Shown here: piece by piece, positions 1-7,716 of the stretch
How positions within the stretch are numbered: the first letter of the stretch is position 1
How the letters are laid out: the number at the start of each line of letters is the position of its first letter
Assembly (NCBI RefSeq): GCF_004683905.1
Contig: NZ_CP038438.1
Location: forward strand, 5,208,001-5,272,000
Origin: Pseudomonas fluorescens
GTDB taxonomy: Bacteria > Pseudomonadota > Gammaproteobacteria > Pseudomonadales > Pseudomonadaceae
Direction of reading: 5' to 3'
DNA: 64,000 bases
Position numbers and translations under genes: made by a program
The notes under the pieces: generated by a model
The model's input: the letters and a program-made list of their open reading frames with translations, nothing else
Told to the model about the DNA's origin: nothing
The model's database searches: none

Positions 1-51
1 AGTCAGCGCTTCGGGCGCTATACGCAGGCTGGCAGCAACAGGATCAGGCAT
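1..51 (-). CDS. Start of a Lon-like ATP-dependent protease/AAA ATPase (partial)
   Basis: Only the first 17 codons lie in the window; the gene runs off the left edge on the minus strand. The N-terminus reads MPDPVAASLRIAPEALT, and a good Shine-Dalgarno (AAGGAAG) sits about 5 nt before the ATG. I recognise this opening from a conserved Pseudomonas LonB-like AAA/protease family encoded upstream of gdhA, which fits the neighbourhood. With 17 residues the call rests on memory of the N-terminus and synteny, not on any domain. Confidence 0.45.
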   Translation of the reverse strand, partial: MPDPVAASLRIAPEALT

Positions 52-328
52 CGGGCTTCCTTAACAATCAGGCGGGGCGGATAGCGGCATTCTGGCGCTG
101 CCCGTGCCCCACTGGCAAGGCGCGCCACACGACAAAGCATAGTCAACCGGGCCACCCCGCCCCGTCCCCCGTGAATCCGGGGTTATCGCCAAATCTTTTG
201 TAAAAAATCACGGAACCCCCGGAACGTGCCTAAACTCCAAACTGCGCGGCTGGAACTAATACCGGCCCACTGGCACCTTCAGGTGTCAGAACCCTGTCCA
301 TTGGTATGCACACAAAGAGAACAAAGCT

Positions 329-817
329 ATGAAACGGATTCTTCTCGGTACTCTCTTCACCGCTGTTTCCATCAACGCCATGGCGCAAGCCCCGGGTGGC
401 CCGGATTGCGGTTGGGGCAACATGCTGTTCGAAGGTCAGCGTGGCACCCCGGCACACTTCCTGGCATCCACCACTAACGGCACCTCCGGTAACGCTACGT
501 TCGGTATGACTTCCGGCACCAACGGTTGCTCGACCAACGCGTCGCTGACCTACGGCGGTAAATCCTGGTTCGCCATGAATGGCATGATGAACGAGCTGTC
601 CGAAGACATGGCCAAGGGCAACGGCGAAGCGCTGACGACCTACGCCGTGGTACTGGGCGTGGCGCCGGAAGACCGTGCGCACTTCGCTGCTGTCACTCAC
701 GAGCACTTCCAGCAGATCTTCAGCAAGGCTGACGTGACCGCAGAAGACGTGCATACCAACACCCTGGCCGTGCTGAAGTCGGACCCACGTCTGGCCAAGT
801 ACGCAACTCAGGCTTAA
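329..817 (+). CDS. DUF3015 family exported protein
   Basis: A 162-residue protein with a clear signal peptide: MKR, a hydrophobic core, then a likely cleavage after AMA near residue 19. The mature part is rich in Gly, Asn, Thr and Ser, with two cysteines (one early in PDCGWGN, one in TNGCSTN) that could form a disulfide in the periplasm. The C-terminal half is acidic and probably helical. This composition and layout match the DUF3015 family of proteobacterial periplasmic or envelope proteins, whose function is unknown. It is transcribed alone and followed by a strong intrinsic terminator at 829-859. Confidence 0.8.
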   Translation: MKRILLGTLFTAVSINAMAQAPGGPDCGWGNMLFEGQRGTPAHFLASTTNGTSGNATFGMTSGTNGCSTNASLTYGGKSWFAMNGMMNELSEDMAKGNGEALTTYAVVLGVAPEDRAHFAAVTHEHFQQIFSKADVTAEDVHTNTLAVLKSDPRLAKYATQA

Positions 818-828
818 GCTCGACCCCA

Positions 829-859
829 CCCGCTTCTTTCGGGAAGCGGGTTTTGTTTT
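829..859 (+). terminator. Intrinsic terminator after the DUF3015 gene
   Basis: An 8-bp perfect stem, CCCGCTTC (829-836) pairing with GAAGCGGG (843-850), is followed directly by a T-rich tract (TTTTGTTTT). Confidence 0.85.
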
Positions 860-888
860 GAGTGCAATCACTCGAATGTGACGCTGAA

Positions 889-1026
889 CCTGTGGTGAGG
901 GGATTTATCCCCGATCGGCTGCGGAGCAGTCGTGAAACCATTCAATTCGGTGTATCTGATACACCGAGTTTTGCAGGTATGAGGGCCGCTTCGCAGCCCA
1001 TCGGGGATAAATCCCCTCGCCACAGG
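889..1026. repeat. REP-like inverted repeat, family B (long form)
   Basis: Two outward copies of the core GAGGGGATTTATCCCCGAT flank about 95 bp. A second perfect dyad lies inside: TCGGTGTAT (947-955), CTG, ATACACCGA (959-967). Related pairs occur at 20361-20457, 30962-31086 and 60055-60149. It fills the gap between the DUF3015 and DUF4105 genes. Confidence 0.85.
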
Positions 1027-1081
1027 GGAGTGATCGCAGCCCGATCCGGGTTTTATTTTCTTTCGACTTAAGTTGCCACTT

Positions 1082-2935
1082 ATGCTCAAACGCCTTGCCT
1101 GGCTGGCGCTCTGTGTCTGCGCCCCGCTGTCCGCCGCGCCTCACGTCGACCCTCAACGTTTGCAGCAACTGGCCAACGACCGCTTCTGGATTTCCCTCGG
1201 TCATTACGAAACCGCCAAGCTTGGCGGCTGGCGCAGCTATGTCAGCGACAGGAAATTCTTTCTTGCGCCCGATGGCAACGAACACCCCGACCATGAGCTG
1301 GCCGCCACCGTGCAGGCGCTGTACGCCCCGGCCAGTCTCGGCGAGCAGCATGCGCAATGCGTCTACCCGGCGCGTACGCGCTGGCTGAAAGCCCAGCTCA
1401 ACCTGACCGATCTGCCCGCCCCCGATTGCGCCGAATTCAAGAAGTGGTTCAAGGACGTCTCGCCGCATAGCGCGGTGATGATCTTCCCGGCGGCCTACCT
1501 CAACAGCCCGTCGTCGATGTTCGGCCACACCCTGCTGCGCATCGACCAGGCTGACGTGCAAAGCGACAAGACTTCGCTGCTGAGTTACGCGATCAATTTC
1601 GGCGCCTACATCGAAGGCTCGGACAACAGCATTCTCTACGCCTGGAAGGGCTTGATGGGTGGCTATCCCGGGCTGTTCGCACTGGTGCCGTACCAGGAAA
1701 AACTCTCCGAATACCGCAGCCTGGAAAACCGCGATCTGTGGGAATACCGGCTGAACCTGACGCAAGCAGAAACCGCGCGCATGGTCGAGCATGTGTGGGA
1801 GCTGAAGCAGATCCAGTTCGACTATTTCTTCTTCGACGAAAACTGCTCCTATCGCCTGCTCGAACTGCTGCAAGTGGCACGTCCGAGCCTGCGCCTGACC
1901 GAGCAATTCCCGCTGACCGCCATCCCTACCGATACGGTCAAAGCGGTGAAAGAAGCCGGGCTGGTGGAAAGCATCGAATATCGCCCGTCCCGCGAGCGTG
2001 AACTGCTCAGCCGCGCCGAGCCGTTGAACAAGGAAGAACAGCAATGGGTGCTGAAGGTCAGCGCCGATCAACGGGTGTTGCAGGAGCCGACCTTCAAGGC
2101 CCTGCCCCGGGATCGTCAGGCGCTGATCATCGATGCCGCCTATCGTCTGGAGCGTTACCGCGCCAACGGGCAGGAACGTGATGCGCAACGTGCACAGCGC
2201 AGCTTCGAACTGCTGCGGGCAATCAACAAGAACCCGGCGCCGGAGCTGCAGATCCCGCAACCGGGCCTGCCCGAAGACGGCCATGAATCGCGCACCTGGC
2301 AGGCCGGCATCGGCACCCGCGGTGATCGTGCGTTCGGTGAGTACGGTTTGCGCATGGCCTATCACGATCTCAACGACAACGCCGAAAGCTTCCCCCTTGG
2401 CGCGCAGATCGAAATCCTGCAGATGAAGCTGCGTCAATACGAAGGTAATCAATGGCAGTTCCAGCAACTGGATCTCGCAACCATCCGCTCGCTGACCCCG
2501 CGCAATGAGCTGCTGCAGCCACTGTCGTGGCAGGTCACCGGTGGCCTTGAGCGCGTACCCGGCAAACACGATGACGAAAACCTGGTCAGCCACGTCAACG
2601 GTGGTGGTGGCGGCACCTGGCAGTTGGGCGAAGACACGCTCGGCTTTGCCCTCGGCACCGTGCGCATCGAGCACAACAATGACTTCGCCGGATTCGTCAC
2701 GCCGGCAACTGGCTTCAACACCGGCGTGTTGTGGAAAAACCCGTTGGGCAATCTCAGCGTCGAGGCCAAGGGCGACTACTTCACCAACGGCGAAGTACGC
2801 CGCAGCCTGAGCCTGAACCAGCAGTGGGAATTGTCGCGCAACCTCGGTTTGCGCCTGAGTGCGCAGCGTGAGTTCAGTCATGTGGCGACACCGGAAACCG
2901 AAGTGATGCTTGAGGTGAAGTGGTACCACTACTGA
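1082..2935 (+). CDS. DUF4105 (Lnb N-terminal-like) exported protein
   Basis: About 617 residues starting MLKRLAWLALCVCAPLSAAP, a signal peptide. An in-frame TTG three codons earlier is the only alternative nearby start; the ATG is preferred because it begins a normal signal sequence. The segment around residues 140-170, with SPSSMFGHTLLRID and SYAINFGAYIEGSDN, is the DUF4105 signature, related to the N-terminal periplasmic domain of lacto-N-biosidase. The C-terminal third is rich in alternating polar/aromatic strands and resembles an outer-membrane beta structure (it ends in the aromatic-rich EVKWYHY), so outer-membrane association is plausible. No enzymatic activity can be assigned. Confidence 0.85.
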   Translation: MLKRLAWLALCVCAPLSAAPHVDPQRLQQLANDRFWISLGHYETAKLGGWRSYVSDRKFFLAPDGNEHPDHELAATVQALYAPASLGEQHAQCVYPARTRWLKAQLNLTDLPAPDCAEFKKWFKDVSPHSAVMIFPAAYLNSPSSMFGHTLLRIDQADVQSDKTSLLSYAINFGAYIEGSDNSILYAWKGLMGGYPGLFALVPYQEKLSEYRSLENRDLWEYRLNLTQAETARMVEHVWELKQIQFDYFFFDENCSYRLLELLQVARPSLRLTEQFPLTAIPTDTVKAVKEAGLVESIEYRPSRERELLSRAEPLNKEEQQWVLKVSADQRVLQEPTFKALPRDRQALIIDAAYRLERYRANGQERDAQRAQRSFELLRAINKNPAPELQIPQPGLPEDGHESRTWQAGIGTRGDRAFGEYGLRMAYHDLNDNAESFPLGAQIEILQMKLRQYEGNQWQFQQLDLATIRSLTPRNELLQPLSWQVTGGLERVPGKHDDENLVSHVNGGGGGTWQLGEDTLGFALGTVRIEHNNDFAGFVTPATGFNTGVLWKNPLGNLSVEAKGDYFTNGEVRRSLSLNQQWELSRNLGLRLSAQREFSHVATPETEVMLEVKWYHY

Positions 2936-2955
2936 TCTGAAGCCTAATCAATACC

Positions 2956-3051
2956 CCCTGTGGGAGCGGACTTGCTCGCGAAGGCGTCGTGTCAGGCGAT
3001 TCAAATCTCGACTGACCCAGCGCTTTCGCGAGCAAGCCCGCTCCCACAGGG
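2956..3051. repeat. REP doublet, family A
   Basis: Inverted pair built on the core GGAGCGGGCTTGCTCGCG; the left half carries one substitution (GGACTT). The pair sits between the DUF4105 and lipoprotein genes and is the first of eight family A doublets in the window. Confidence 0.9.
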
Positions 3052-3153
3052 TTCTCCGGTATTCAACGAATTACTTACATGTCTTTCACCAACGCCCGAC
3101 GAATCCGCTTCTAGACTTTCCCAATCAGCCGAAAATCGGCGTGGGAGACTTCG

Positions 3154-3510
3154 ATGTGGCGGTGTGCGGGGTTGTTGGGTGTTTTGCTGTTGCTCGGGGG
3201 TTGCCAGACCACCCACGAAGACTTGATCGCCAAAGGTTATCCACCGGCCTTCGCCGACGGTTTTGACGATGGCTGCGTCAGTGGCCGGCAAGCCGCCGGC
3301 TCGATCAGTGGCGAGTTTCGCAAGAACGTGCCGCGCTATCTCAAGGACAAGCAATACGCCGAAGGCTGGACCGACGGCTTCCGCCAGTGCCAGGCAATGC
3401 TGGAAAACAAGGATCGCGAAGAGTATCGCAACGAGCACTGGGACGAACGCGAGCGCGCCTGGCAGCAGCAGAAAGATCAGGACGCCGGGCGGGCTTATCG
3501 CTCGCAATAG
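3154..3510 (+). CDS. Small lipoprotein of unknown function
   Basis: A 118-residue protein with a lipoprotein signal: a hydrophobic stretch ending in the lipobox LGGC, with the modified cysteine near residue 17. The start has a GGGAG ribosome binding site. The mature protein contains two similar segments (FADGFDDGC near residue 35 and EGWTDGFRQC near residue 70), each with an aromatic-x-(D/T)-G-F pattern followed by a cysteine, suggesting a small duplicated unit. The C-terminus is highly charged and rich in Glu, Arg and Gln, probably a helix. I do not recognise a named family. Confidence 0.75.
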   Translation: MWRCAGLLGVLLLLGGCQTTHEDLIAKGYPPAFADGFDDGCVSGRQAAGSISGEFRKNVPRYLKDKQYAEGWTDGFRQCQAMLENKDREEYRNEHWDERERAWQQQKDQDAGRAYRSQ

Positions 3511-3581
3511 GTCGTTTCCAGACATCCAGTGAAACCAAATGCCGGCGACCATGGCCCAAACTCTTTGCAGAGGAGGACAGC

Positions 3582-4076
3582 ATGAGTCGCGCTTTCGTCA
3601 ACGAAGACAACGCCGCTGCGCAAGCCGATCAGCCCGTCGAACGGCAGGTCAGTGCGCAGCCCAACTACGTCACACCCCAAGGATTAGCGCAGTTGCAGGC
3701 CAAGGTCGCCGGACTGCAAGCCCTGCACGCCGAGCAATCGGCCAAGGGCGAACGGGCCGACAAGCAGCGCCAAGCCGATCTCGAAAGAGATTTGCGCTAC
3801 TTCAACCAACGCCTCGCCAGCGCACAGGTCGCGGCCCCGGCGATCTCGACCGATAAAGTGCAGATCGGCAGTTGGGTGACCTACGCCGACGAACACGACA
3901 CCGAAAGTCGGGTGCAATTGGTCGGCGAAGATCAGGCCGACGCCAGTCAGGGTTTGATCAACTGGGCCTCGCCGTTGGGCCGGGCATTGCTTGGTGCCCG
4001 GCTCAATGACGAAGTGCTGTGGCAGCGCCCCGCTGGCGATCAGGTGATTGAAGTGATTCGCATCGAACCGGCTTAA
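3582..4076 (+). CDS. GreA/GreB-family transcription factor lacking the acidic tip
   Basis: A 164-residue protein; the ATG is set by a textbook AGGAGG six bases upstream. Residues about 29-82 form a coiled-coil-like helical hairpin, and residues about 90-160 match the GreA/GreB C-terminal domain (GSWVTY, then LINWASPLGRALLGARLNDEVLW, then VIRIE). Against GreB the hairpin is about ten residues shorter, and the tip motif with the paired acidic residues (GDRSENADY in GreB, GDLKENAEY in GreA) is absent. Those acidic residues position the catalytic magnesium for transcript cleavage in RNA polymerase. It may therefore bind the secondary channel without stimulating cleavage, but that is inference. 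It converges on gdhA and the stop codons overlap. Confidence 0.8.
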   Translation: MSRAFVNEDNAAAQADQPVERQVSAQPNYVTPQGLAQLQAKVAGLQALHAEQSAKGERADKQRQADLERDLRYFNQRLASAQVAAPAISTDKVQIGSWVTYADEHDTESRVQLVGEDQADASQGLINWASPLGRALLGARLNDEVLWQRPAGDQVIEVIRIEPA

Positions 4077-5410
4077 ACCACACCCTGCGCGAGCATCGCA
4101 TCCGCGACTTTGACGAAGCCGGCGATGTTCGCGCCTTTGACGTAGTTGATCCGCCCGTTCTCTTCGCCGTAATGCACGCAGGCATGGTGGATCGACTGCA
4201 TGATCGCGTGCAGCTTGCTGTCCACCTCACCCGCCGTCCACAGCAGGCGCATGGCGTTCTGCGACATCTCCAGCCCACTGACCGCGACCCCGCCGGCGTT
4301 CGACGCCTTGCCCGGGGCGAACAGAATGCCGGCTTCGATGAAGATATCCACAGCCTCCAGCGTGGTCGGCATGTTCGCGCCTTCGGCGACGCACACGCAG
4401 CCATTGCGCAGCAGCGTACGAGCAGATTCGGCGTCGAGCTCGTTCTGCGTGGCGCAGGGCAGCGCGATGTCACACGGCAGCGACCAGGGCAACTGACCGG
4501 CACGGAATTCCAGACCGAACGCCGTGGCCAATTCGCTGATGCGTCCGCGTTTGACGTTTTTCAGTTCCAGCAGCGCCTGCCACTGTTCTTCGCTCAGGCC
4601 CGATTCGCAGTACAACGTGCCTTCGGAGTCGGACAGCGAAATCACCTTGCCGCCCAGGTCCATGACCTTGCGCGCCGCGTACTGGGCGACGTTGCCGGAA
4701 CCGGAAATCGCCACACGTTTGCCTTCGACGGTCTGCCCGCGGCGCTTGAGCATCTCCTCGGCGAAGTACACGCAACCGAAACCGGTGGCTTCCGGGCGAA
4801 TCAGGCTGCCGCCATAGGTCATGCCTTTACCGGTCAACACGCTGGTGAACTGGTTGCTCAGGCGTTTGTACTGGCCAAACAGGAAACCGATCTCCCGCGC
4901 CCCGACACCGATGTCACCAGCCGGCACGTCAACGTCCGCGCCGATGTGGCGGTACAGCTCGCTCATGAACGCCTGGCAGAAACGCATGACTTCGGCGTCG
5001 CTCTTGCCCTTCGGATCGAAATCCGAACCGCCCTTGCCGCCGCCCATGGGCAACGAGGTCAGGGAGTTCTTGAAAGTCTGTTCAAAGGCGAGAAACTTCA
5101 GCACGCCCAGGTTCACCGAAGGATGGAAGCGCAAGCCGCCCTTGTACGGGCCGATCGCGCTGTTCATCTGAATGCGGAAACCGCGATTGACCTGAACCTT
5201 GCCCTGATCGTCGACCCACGACACGCGGAACACCACCGCCCGCTCCGGCTCGCAGATGCGCTCCAGAATGCCCGAGTTCAGGTAACGCGGATTGGCTTCG
5301 AGAAACGGCCACAGACTGCGCAGGACTTCTTCGACGGCCTGGTGGAATTCGGGTTGATCCGGGTCGCGTTTTTTCAGGCGGGCGAGGAAGGATTCGACGG
5401 ATTCGATCAT
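4073..5410 (-). CDS. gdhA: NADP-specific glutamate dehydrogenase
   Basis: A 445-residue enzyme, the usual length of hexameric bacterial GdhA, which aminates 2-oxoglutarate to glutamate with NADPH. Visible signatures are the substrate-binding segment PYKGGLRFHPSVN, the catalytic-lysine region LPMGGGKGGSDFDPKGKS, DVPAGDIGVG, and a dinucleotide-binding GSGNVAQYAA. The start MIESVESF fits the family; an in-frame upstream start would add 19 residues unlike other GdhA. The stop TAA overlaps the stop of the convergent Gre-like gene within TTAA, leaving no room for a terminator between them. Confidence 0.95.
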   Translation of the reverse strand: MIESVESFLARLKKRDPDQPEFHQAVEEVLRSLWPFLEANPRYLNSGILERICEPERAVVFRVSWVDDQGKVQVNRGFRIQMNSAIGPYKGGLRFHPSVNLGVLKFLAFEQTFKNSLTSLPMGGGKGGSDFDPKGKSDAEVMRFCQAFMSELYRHIGADVDVPAGDIGVGAREIGFLFGQYKRLSNQFTSVLTGKGMTYGGSLIRPEATGFGCVYFAEEMLKRRGQTVEGKRVAISGSGNVAQYAARKVMDLGGKVISLSDSEGTLYCESGLSEEQWQALLELKNVKRGRISELATAFGLEFRAGQLPWSLPCDIALPCATQNELDAESARTLLRNGCVCVAEGANMPTTLEAVDIFIEAGILFAPGKASNAGGVAVSGLEMSQNAMRLLWTAGEVDSKLHAIMQSIHHACVHYGEENGRINYVKGANIAGFVKVADAMLAQGVV

Positions 5411-5610
5411 GGGAAAAGTCTCGGCAAATTTATTGTCGTTGGAAGCGATTGAGCCGGACTGTAACAAACGATTTGCGCACAGGAACAGCGCAAAATGTCG
5501 CAGTTATGAAATTAAATGGTGCACAGGATATAAATAAGGCGGTTTTTTGAGCTGATTCTGCACCTGAATGGGGAGGTCAAATTGAAGTAATGCACCAACA
5601 GTTACATCGA

Positions 5611-5677
5611 TATCGCGAGCAGGCTCACTCCTACAGGAGACCGCATTCCAATTGTAGGAGTGAGCCTGCTCGCGATG
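5611..5677. repeat. REP-like inverted repeat, family C
   Basis: Two inverted copies of GCGAGCAGGCTCACTCCTAC separated by a short spacer containing GCATTCCAATT. The element at 50760-50827 is nearly identical, including the spacer. Confidence 0.88.
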
Positions 5678-5710
5678 GCCACGACTCGGAATCACTGAAA
5701 AAAACTCAAA

Positions 5711-5738
5711 AAAAACGGAGCCCGAAGGCTCCGCTTTT
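5711..5738 (-). terminator. Intrinsic terminator of ettA
   Basis: Perfect 7-bp stem CGGAGCC (5716-5722) / GGCTCCG (5727-5733) with GAA-rich loop. An A-run lies on the left, giving T-residues for minus-strand transcripts, and CTTTTT on the right could also stop plus-strand transcripts. Confidence 0.85.
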
Positions 5739-5756
5739 TCATGCAACCAACCCGAA

Positions 5757-7421
5757 TCAGGCCAGTTTCTTGTGGCGTACCCGGTGTGGCTGGGCCGCCG
5801 CTTCTCCAAGACGCTTTTTGCGGTCGGCTTCGTACTCGGTGTAGTTGCCTTCGAAGAACACCGCTTGCGAGTCGTCTTCGTACGCCAGGATGTGAGTCGC
5901 GACGCGGTCCAGGAACCAGCGATCGTGAGAGATCACAATGGCGGCGCCCGGGAAGTCCAGCAGGGCTTCTTCCAGGGAACGCAGGGTTTCAACGTCGAGG
6001 TCGTTGGACGGTTCGTCGAGCAGCAGGACGTTGCCGCCCTCCTTCAGGGTCAGCGCCAGGTGCAGACGACCGCGCTCACCACCGGACAGGTCCTTGACGA
6101 ACTTCTGCTGGTCGCCGCCCTTGAAGTTGAAGCGACCGACGTAAGTGCGCGACGGAATCTCGTAGTTGCCGATGCGGATCTGGTCGGAACCGTCGGAGAT
6201 CTGCTGGAACACGGTCTTGCTGCCGTCGAGGTCTTCGCGGCTCTGGTCAACGCAGGCCAGTTGCACGGTTTCGCCGACTTCGATGGTGCCGGAATCCGGA
6301 GTTTCCTTGCCCATCAGCATGCGGAACAGGGTCGACTTACCGGCACCGTTACCACCGATCACGCCAACGATGGCGCCCTTCGGCATGGAGAACGACAGGT
6401 TGTCGATCAGGACGCGATCGCCGTAGCCCTTGGTGACGTTCTTGAACTCGATGACCTTGTCGCCCAGACGCGGACCGGCCGGGATGTAGATCTCGTTGGT
6501 TTCCGAACGCTTCTGGAATTCCTGCGACTGCATTTCTTCGAAGCGTTGCAGACGAGCCTTGGATTTCGACTGACGGGCTTTCGCGCCTTTGCGCACCCAC
6601 TCCAGTTCTTCCTTCATGGCTTTTTCGTGAGCCGACTGCTGCTTGGATTCGGCCGCCAGACGATCGGACTTGGCTTCGAGCCAACCCGAGTAGTTGCCCT
6701 CGTAAGGAATGCCCGCGCCGCGGTCGAGTTCCAGAATCCAGCCGGCAACGTTGTCGAGGAAGTAACGGTCGTGCGTGATCGCGACCACGGTGCCCGGGAA
6801 GTCGTGCAGGAAGTGCTCCAGCCACGCTACCGAATCAGCGTCCAAGTGGTTGGTCGGTTCGTCGAGCAGCAGCATGTCCGGGGCGGACAGCAGCAGACGG
6901 CACAGGGCCACACGACGTTTTTCACCACCGGACAGGTGTTCGACCTTGGCGTCCCAGGCCGGCAGACGCAGGGCGTCGGCGGCGACTTCCAGTTGACGCT
7001 CCAGGTTATGACCATCGCTGGCCTGCAGGATCGCTTCGAGCTTGGCCTGTTCGGCTGCCAGCTTGTCGAAGTCGGCGTCCGGATCGGCGTAAGCGGCGTA
7101 GACCTCGTCCAGACGCGCTTGCGCATCCTTGATCACGCTGACCGCTTCCTCGACCACTTCACGCACGGTCTTGGTCGGATCAAGTTGTGGCTCTTGCGGC
7201 AGATAACCGATGTTCAGGTCCGGCATCGGACGGGCTTCGCCCTCGAACTCGGTATCGACGCCAGCCATGATTTTCAGCAGCGTGGATTTACCCGAACCGT
7301 TGAGGCCGAGTACGCCGATCTTGGCGCCGGGGAAGAACGACAGCGAAATGTTTTTCAGGATTTCCCGCTTCGGCGGAACAACTTTGCCCAGCCGATGCAT
7401 GGTGAAGACGTATTGAGCCAT
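5757..7421 (-). CDS. ettA: Energy-dependent translational throttle protein EttA (ABC-F)
   Basis: A 554-residue soluble ABC-F protein with two nucleotide-binding domains and no membrane domain. Walker A is GLNGSGKST at 39-47 and GGNGAGKST in the second half; signatures are LSGGEKRR and LSGGERGR; Walker B segments are MLLLDEPTNHLD and VLLLDEPSNDLD. The inserted arm and the charged linker (KAMKEELEWVRKGAKARQSKSKARLQRFEEM) identify the EttA branch, which binds the ribosomal E site and gates elongation by ATP/ADP ratio. The start MAQYVFTMHRLGKVVPPKR is the family's standard one, with GGAGAA upstream. Confidence 0.97.
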   Translation of the reverse strand: MAQYVFTMHRLGKVVPPKREILKNISLSFFPGAKIGVLGLNGSGKSTLLKIMAGVDTEFEGEARPMPDLNIGYLPQEPQLDPTKTVREVVEEAVSVIKDAQARLDEVYAAYADPDADFDKLAAEQAKLEAILQASDGHNLERQLEVAADALRLPAWDAKVEHLSGGEKRRVALCRLLLSAPDMLLLDEPTNHLDADSVAWLEHFLHDFPGTVVAITHDRYFLDNVAGWILELDRGAGIPYEGNYSGWLEAKSDRLAAESKQQSAHEKAMKEELEWVRKGAKARQSKSKARLQRFEEMQSQEFQKRSETNEIYIPAGPRLGDKVIEFKNVTKGYGDRVLIDNLSFSMPKGAIVGVIGGNGAGKSTLFRMLMGKETPDSGTIEVGETVQLACVDQSREDLDGSKTVFQQISDGSDQIRIGNYEIPSRTYVGRFNFKGGDQQKFVKDLSGGERGRLHLALTLKEGGNVLLLDEPSNDLDVETLRSLEEALLDFPGAAIVISHDRWFLDRVATHILAYEDDSQAVFFEGNYTEYEADRKKRLGEAAAQPHRVRHKKLA

Positions 7422-7716
7422 GGAGAACCTTGGGTCAGTGACAGATGAATGATTGGAGCGCAGGCGATGCCCGGCCAGACCGATGCGCGTCGTTCACTAG
7501 ACCACTTGATGGCCATCAATGCGTGCGCGCGGAAAAAAGTCTGATTCTAGGAGCTGGAACGCTCCCGCGTAACCGGCAAAGCTACCTGAATGACCGGTGG
7601 CAGTCCAGCCGAGTGGGGCTGGCACTTCGCCACAACTCAAGGCATGCTAGCCGCCCTTCGGGCGTCCGGCTTATAGTGCACGTCGCGCCAGTCCAGCCAA
7701 ACCGCAGGATTTCAGC

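Larger units (their letters stand above)
5411..5756. other. Intergenic stretch between gdhA and ettA
   Basis: No convincing gene. It holds the gdhA upstream region, an AT-richer segment around 5500-5560, a family C inverted repeat (5611-5677) and the ettA terminator (5716-5740). Confidence 0.7.

Noticed and set aside
226..477. Short plus-strand frame overlapping the start of the DUF3015 gene
   Set aside because: Overlaps a well-supported gene out of frame and lacks a ribosome binding site.
905..2929. Long minus-strand open frame opposite the DUF4105 gene
   Set aside because: It mirrors the coding strand of a well-supported gene, has no recognisable domain, and reflects high-GC codon use on the opposite strand.
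7640..7665. Hairpin GCCGCCC-TTC-GGGCGT upstream of morA as a terminator or riboswitch
   Set aside because: Short stem without a T-tract, and no c-di-GMP or other riboswitch architecture around it.
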